A stretch of 64,000 nucleotides of DNA from Begonia masoniana (taxonomy: Eukaryota; Streptophyta; Magnoliopsida; Cucurbitales; Begoniaceae). Below the pieces are notes generated by a model. That model searched no databases and was not told the origin of the DNA. It saw nothing but the letters and a program-made list of their open reading frames with translations. The position numbers and the translations under genes were made by a program. Location: NCBI GenBank assembly GCA_022432975.1, contig CM039505.1, forward strand, positions 22,699,338 to 22,763,337, written 5' to 3'. The number at the start of each line of letters is the position of its first letter. Positions within the stretch are counted from its first letter, which is position 1. This document shows positions 59,888 through 64,000 of the stretch, piece after piece.

Positions 59888-61195
59888 ATTTAGTCAAGTT
59901 GTCTAAGGACAAGAAATTTGTTCGTTGCAAATGAGTGTTCAAGAGAAAGGAATGTACATCAGGTGTTGAGGAAGATAGATACAAAGCATGCCTCGTTGCT
60001 AAGGGTTACAGTTAAATTCCATGCGTAGACTTCGCAAATGTGTTTTCTTCAGTTGTCAAATATAGTTAGATTTAAGCTTTCCTGGGTGCTGTGGCTATAC
60101 ACGACTTTGAGCATGAACAATTAGATTTTAAAATTGCATTTTTACTCGGAGACTTGAGGATGAAACCTATATGAAATAGCTTGAAGGTTTTGAAAAATCC
60201 ATTTATGGTTTGAAGCAGCTGCCAAAGCAGTGGAATAAGAGGTTGGATTAACTCATGTTTGCTTAGGAATTGAGAATGAGTAATTATGATAGTTTTGTCT
60301 ACATCAAATGAGATGAGAATGGGTCAGTCATTTATCTGCTATTATATGCTAATGACATGCAGATAGCAGGTAAAGAAAAAGAAGAAATTAGAAGGGTCAA
60401 AATATAGTTGAATAAAGAATTTGAAATAAAAGATTTGGGAACCATAAAAAAAATACTTGGTATGGAGATGTAAAAAGATCCGAAAGCTAGTAAATTGTAC
60501 TAAGTCAAATAGGTACATTCATAAAGTTCTCAGCCGGTTCAACATGAACAAGGCTAAATCAGTTAGTACTACATTAGTAGCTCATTTCAAACTTTCATCT
60601 AAGTTACGTCCATAATCATATAAGGAAATTTATTATATGCCGCAAGTTCTATATTATAGTATAATGGGACCTCTCTTATAAGTTATGGGTTGCACGTGCC
60701 CATATTTATCTTACGTAGTTAGTGCAGGGTACATGGAAAATTTGGGGAAAAAAACACTGAAAAGTTGTTCAATAGATTCTAAGACATTTGCTTGGGACTA
60801 GTGATCTTTATTTTCAATTTGAAAGATTTAAAGATCTAGTAACTGGGTATGTTGATTCTAGTGTGCATGTCTACTACATAGGTAAAATATATGACTATTA
60901 TAAAGGCTTGTAAAGATGTTATATGGTTGAAATGGGAGATTTGGTGAGCTAAGGGAAGACTTGCAAAGTGTCAAAGTATTGAGATAGTCAAACAATTATC
61001 TTTCTCAATAAAGATAAGATGTTTCAAGAGAATACAAAGTACATCATATTCTTTATCATTTTGTTCATGAAGTGGTTGCTTGAGAGAATTTTTGTGTAAG
61101 TAAAATTAGTACTCATAACAATATTGCTGATATAATTACCAAGACGCTAGCTACACCTAAATTCAAACATTGGAGCTTGGTTGGTATTAGTTGAT
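59888..61195 (+). pseudogene. Copia element C: RT and RNase H
   Basis: Continues the frame cut at 37915: LVKLSKDKKFVRCK, then CTSGVEEDRYKACLVAKGYS, VDFANVFSSVVKYS, YGLKQLPKQWNKRL (60206-60245), a degenerate catalytic region near 60330 (VIYLLLYANDM), and RNase H down to NNIADIITKTLATPKFKHWS near 61180. The Tnt1/Tork copia family fits. Stops are frequent. Confidence 0.85.
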
Positions 61196-61303
61196 GATTA
61201 CGTCCTCAGAAGATTTGTGGAAGAAGATACTATTTTTTTTTTTTGTTAATTTGAAGTTTTGCAAATATATCACGTACAGTGGAATTTGCGTCATTGTGAA
61301 GAT

Positions 61304-61500
61304 TGTTAAAAGTGACCCGAATTCTATCTGGGTCATTTAGTTATGTTAACTTTGACAATCTCATTATGTTTAAAATTTTAATTTAATATATACTTGAATT
61401 GCAAAACTTATGAAAATTTATAAACCATTCTTAGTTGGAGAAAACAAAAATTAAGATTGAATCTACAAAATGTGTAAGCAATGTGAAATTTCTTTATATT
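61304..61500 (+). repeat. Possible 3' LTR of copia element C
   Basis: Begins TGTTAAAAGTGACC after GTGAAGAT, about 110 bp beyond the end of pol. The part around TATCTGGGTCATTTAG and GTTTAAAATTTTAATTTA resembles 28338-28510. The right end is not placed. Confidence 0.45.
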
Positions 61501-61578
61501 GTATAAAACAAACAAATAATATTTTAGGTATTTAAACAAGACATTGAGGAGAATCATCTTGCAGCAAACTTCTTTACA

Positions 61579-63200
61579 TCACCTTAACTCTGCCTCTCCA
61601 GAGCCTCTAGCCTCCAAGGAGTCTCCTGAAACAGACTGCGGACGAAGCCATTGCCTCGAATGGTCATCGACATTCGATGTCTCTAACTCGTTTGATTGAT
61701 TGGGTGTATCATGTTTTGTCTTGGGTATGCTCTGTAATGGCAGCCGACAAACTGGACAAGTAGGCTGTTTTCTCAGCCATTCATCAATGCAAGAAAGGTG
61801 GAAATTGTGTCCGCATTGGGGCATTATTCTCAGCACTTCCTTCTCTTGATACTCTCCTAGACATATTGAGCACCTAGAGAGAGAGAGAGAGTGGATCAAA
61901 TGCAAATACAGATTTAGTTAAATAAATCCAAAAATGACCATGATGTGAACTTACTGAGCATCTTCTATGGAACTAAAAGCATCGCGGTCGAATTTCATCG
62001 TCGGAATTGCAGCAACCAAAACTGGTTCAAGGCCGCCAGTTTGATTCTCTGGCTGCCAGTGAGAATGAAGATTTTTGGAAACTACAATTCTATCCTAAAT
62101 GCTTTTTATAAACTCATAAAAGCTCAAGTAACAGTTTTTATATGCAACTCATGACGCACAAAAATAACATCAGAGGAGACCCAATTTGAGGTAAATTAAA
62201 GTTAAAGAAATGTGGAACAGCTACTTCAGGAAACGGAAGAAAGGCTGAAAGAATCCAAAACTTTTTTTACCCTTCAGCAACTGGCTTGGTTCTACACTAT
62301 AAAAAAGCACAAATGAACATTAACAGAATCCTCCGGGGCGTAAACATTCTAACAACTAAGGTTGGTAGAACTCGCACAATAAAAAATGGCTTGTAAGGAG
62401 ATATATCAGAGTAGTTACAAACTTACACATGAATTTAACTATGAGAGACAAATCAGACCGTTACAATTTGATCCCCCTAGAACAGACTGCTGAGAAAGCC
62501 GATTTATTTAGCTAGAAGAAAATTGTGAGACCAGATCATCACACGATGAGGGCAATCCTAGATGAATGTGCTCAGATGGTGGTGGTTTTGATACAAATTA
62601 TAAAAAAGATAATGCAATTAAGTAGCCCCTAAAGACCTGACCAGTGAAGGAGTTATAAAAATCAAGTTAGGAAGAACATACGGCTTTATCCAAGCAATGT
62701 TCGACTTGGATCATTGCATTGGACAGTTCCATATAATTTACTCGAACACCACCCACCAGTTCATTTCTTCTTACTATGAAGTAAGAGGAACAAACACAGC
62801 TGAAAGCTTATAAACATGTACAATTCATGAATGATGATACTTGGAAGTTTTTGCACGTATGGTACTAAAATGAATGAGATTATTGAGAAAATTATGCTTA
62901 CTTCATACATATGAGAAGAGACTGTCAACAAACCCGAATATTAATTTTGATTTTCCCCAACATTAGGTAACGTTAAGAAGAAGCTCAAAGGAGATGCAGT
63001 AGAGATAGAAGAAAGATGTAAATCAAGGAAAGAGGATCTACCTGCTCAAGATCAATTCTGGATTCAATCTCGAAAATGGGTCTGGATTCAACTCCACGAA
63101 GTCGTCCACAAATTATTCTAGTACAGACAAACACTATAAACGTTGCACTTAAACCAAAGCCAATAACAGTAGTAATTAAGTTCATCCCTGCTCCTATCAT
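61579..63200 (-). CDS. ATL-type RING-H2 E3 ubiquitin ligase, three exons
   Basis: Exons 63200-63042, 62052-61955 and 61873-61579 splice in frame with GT-AG borders (CAG|GTAGAT, GGCAG|CC, CA|GTAAGT, CTAG|GT) to 183 residues. The start chosen, MIGAGMNLITTVIGFGLSA, puts a membrane segment at residues 8-31; an upstream in-frame ATG at 63317 would only add a low-complexity tail. Residues 87-128 form a RING-H2 finger, C-X2-C-X15-C-X-H-X2-H-X2-C-X10-C-X2-C, with the Trp and Pro typical of E2 binding. GLEPVLVA (residues 60-67) sits where ATL proteins have their GLD motif. The likely role is a membrane-anchored E3 that ubiquitinates unknown targets. It resembles the ATL58/ATL59 group from memory. It is intact and has ordinary gene structure, unlike everything to its left. 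Confidence 0.92.
62053..63041 (-). other. Intron 1 of the RING-H2 gene
   Basis: 989 bp with GTAGAT donor and GGCAG acceptor, AT-rich, without repeats or other features seen. Confidence 0.85.
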
Positions 63201-64000
63201 CTTCAAAATCCCACCAGAAACTAAAAGAAAGGAAACCCACCAAAACAGAACCCCAAATGACCAAACAGATAAAAAATCATAAAGAACTAAAAAGAAGAAG
63301 AAGAAGAACAACAACAAAAGGAGTGGTTGGAACCCAGATCAGGAATCTCCGAGAAACGGTAAGAAAAGAATGTCTACAAGCAAATTGGTCAAAAAGACCT
63401 ATCAATTAAGTAAAAAAAAACAAAAACCATGGGAGTCTAATCGGTTTAGGTGGCCTGAAAAGTTAATAGAAACGATCAGAGGATGAATGGAGGGTGAGGA
63501 TGAGAGGATAGCGTTGAGGAAAGAGGACGACAGTTCTGTTTCTTGTCCTTCGATTAGCTTTCCTGGGGGTCCATTTCAAGTGCGGGACCAGCAAAGTTAA
63601 GAGGGTCATCATCATCTGACGGTAAAGGGGGAAAGGATTGACAACTATGGCCGCAAGACCCAACGGTGAAAATGTGGATTTGGTGAGAATCTTATGAATC
63701 ATTTGTCTTTCGACTCTTTCTATAGTGTAAATAAGATGAAGTTGGCAACCTTGCCCATTCTGGACAAGGCATACTACACGTGGGGAAAGGTAGAAATAAG
63801 TCTTCTGCGGAGACCTATGCTTTACAGGGCTTTTGTCCTAATATGAATCTTGAGCAAGGTTGACTCTGGTAGTCCTACTTCTTGATAGTCCTCCCCCGGT
63901 GGCTATCTTGCAACTATAATGAACTAACAAATAGCATGGTATTGTAGGCCCTACAATGTTAGAGCGTTCTTAATGTTTAGCGATAGGGAGAGAGACTAAT
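63201..64000. other. Upstream region of the RING-H2 gene; nothing else identified
   Basis: It should contain the leader and promoter of the RING-H2 gene. A GAAGAAGAAGAAGAAC run lies near 63293. An open minus-strand stretch at 63702-63463 has no recognisable motif; an alternative frame there includes DDDDPLNFAGPALEMD, which might be an exon of an unidentified gene, but no splice pattern supports it. Confidence 0.4.

Noticed and set aside
63463..63702. 79-codon minus-strand ORF upstream of the RING-H2 gene
   Set aside because: No recognisable domain and no supporting splice sites. It may be leader sequence or chance.

Overview
The window is nuclear DNA of a flowering plant, most likely a eudicot. 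It is AT-rich, has spliceosomal GT-AG introns, and is almost entirely a nest of retrotransposons (Ty3/gypsy, Ty1/copia of the Sirevirus type, TRIM and Cassandra elements, a LARD-like element) plus a hAT-type DNA element. The species cannot be told from the sequence alone. Only one ordinary cellular gene is supported, a three-exon RING-H2 (ATL-type) E3 ubiquitin ligase on the minus strand at 61579-63200.

Layout. 1-2642: an LTR whose start lies outside the window, swollen by about 48 copies of a 31-bp minisatellite. 2643-12719: a decayed minus-strand Ty3/gypsy element, split by a complete LARD-like element (7010-12278, exact 5-bp duplication TCTTG). 12720-24222 and beyond: a second, plus-strand Ty3-type element with a 2.56-kb LTR, a Met-tRNA primer site and a non-coding interior; its 3' LTR is split by a 4.1-kb minus-strand solo LTR (20087-24222, duplication CCATG) that carries about 53 copies of a 38-bp unit. 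24570-26448: about 60 copies of a 23-bp unit, each with the bZIP-type palindrome TGACGTCA. 27084-28337: no recognisable feature.

28338-61500 is a nest several levels deep. The oldest layer is a decayed Tnt1/Tork-like copia element (C, plus strand). Into it went a hAT-type non-autonomous element (29267-30176), a TRIM (31687-32193), a Sirevirus-type LTR swollen by about 144 copies of a 25/26-bp unit (D, 32194-36194), an inverted Cassandra pair with 5S-rRNA-like segments (36191-37005), and a whole Sirevirus (B, 37916-59887, duplication ATTTA). B's own 5' LTR is split by a related Sirevirus in opposite orientation (A, 38861-48699, duplication TATTC). A Ty3 solo LTR (56023-58455) sits in B near its 3' end.

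Sireviruses A and B each keep gag, pol and a third open reading frame between pol and the 3' LTR, all now broken by stops and frameshifts. In both, gag ends at an aligned UGA and pol lies in the -1 frame. Every large minisatellite in the window sits in or against an LTR. Short motifs of the form CATC-NNCC-GATG recur in LTRs of copia and Ty3 type and in the spacer before the third ORF. These are the observations I rate most worth following.
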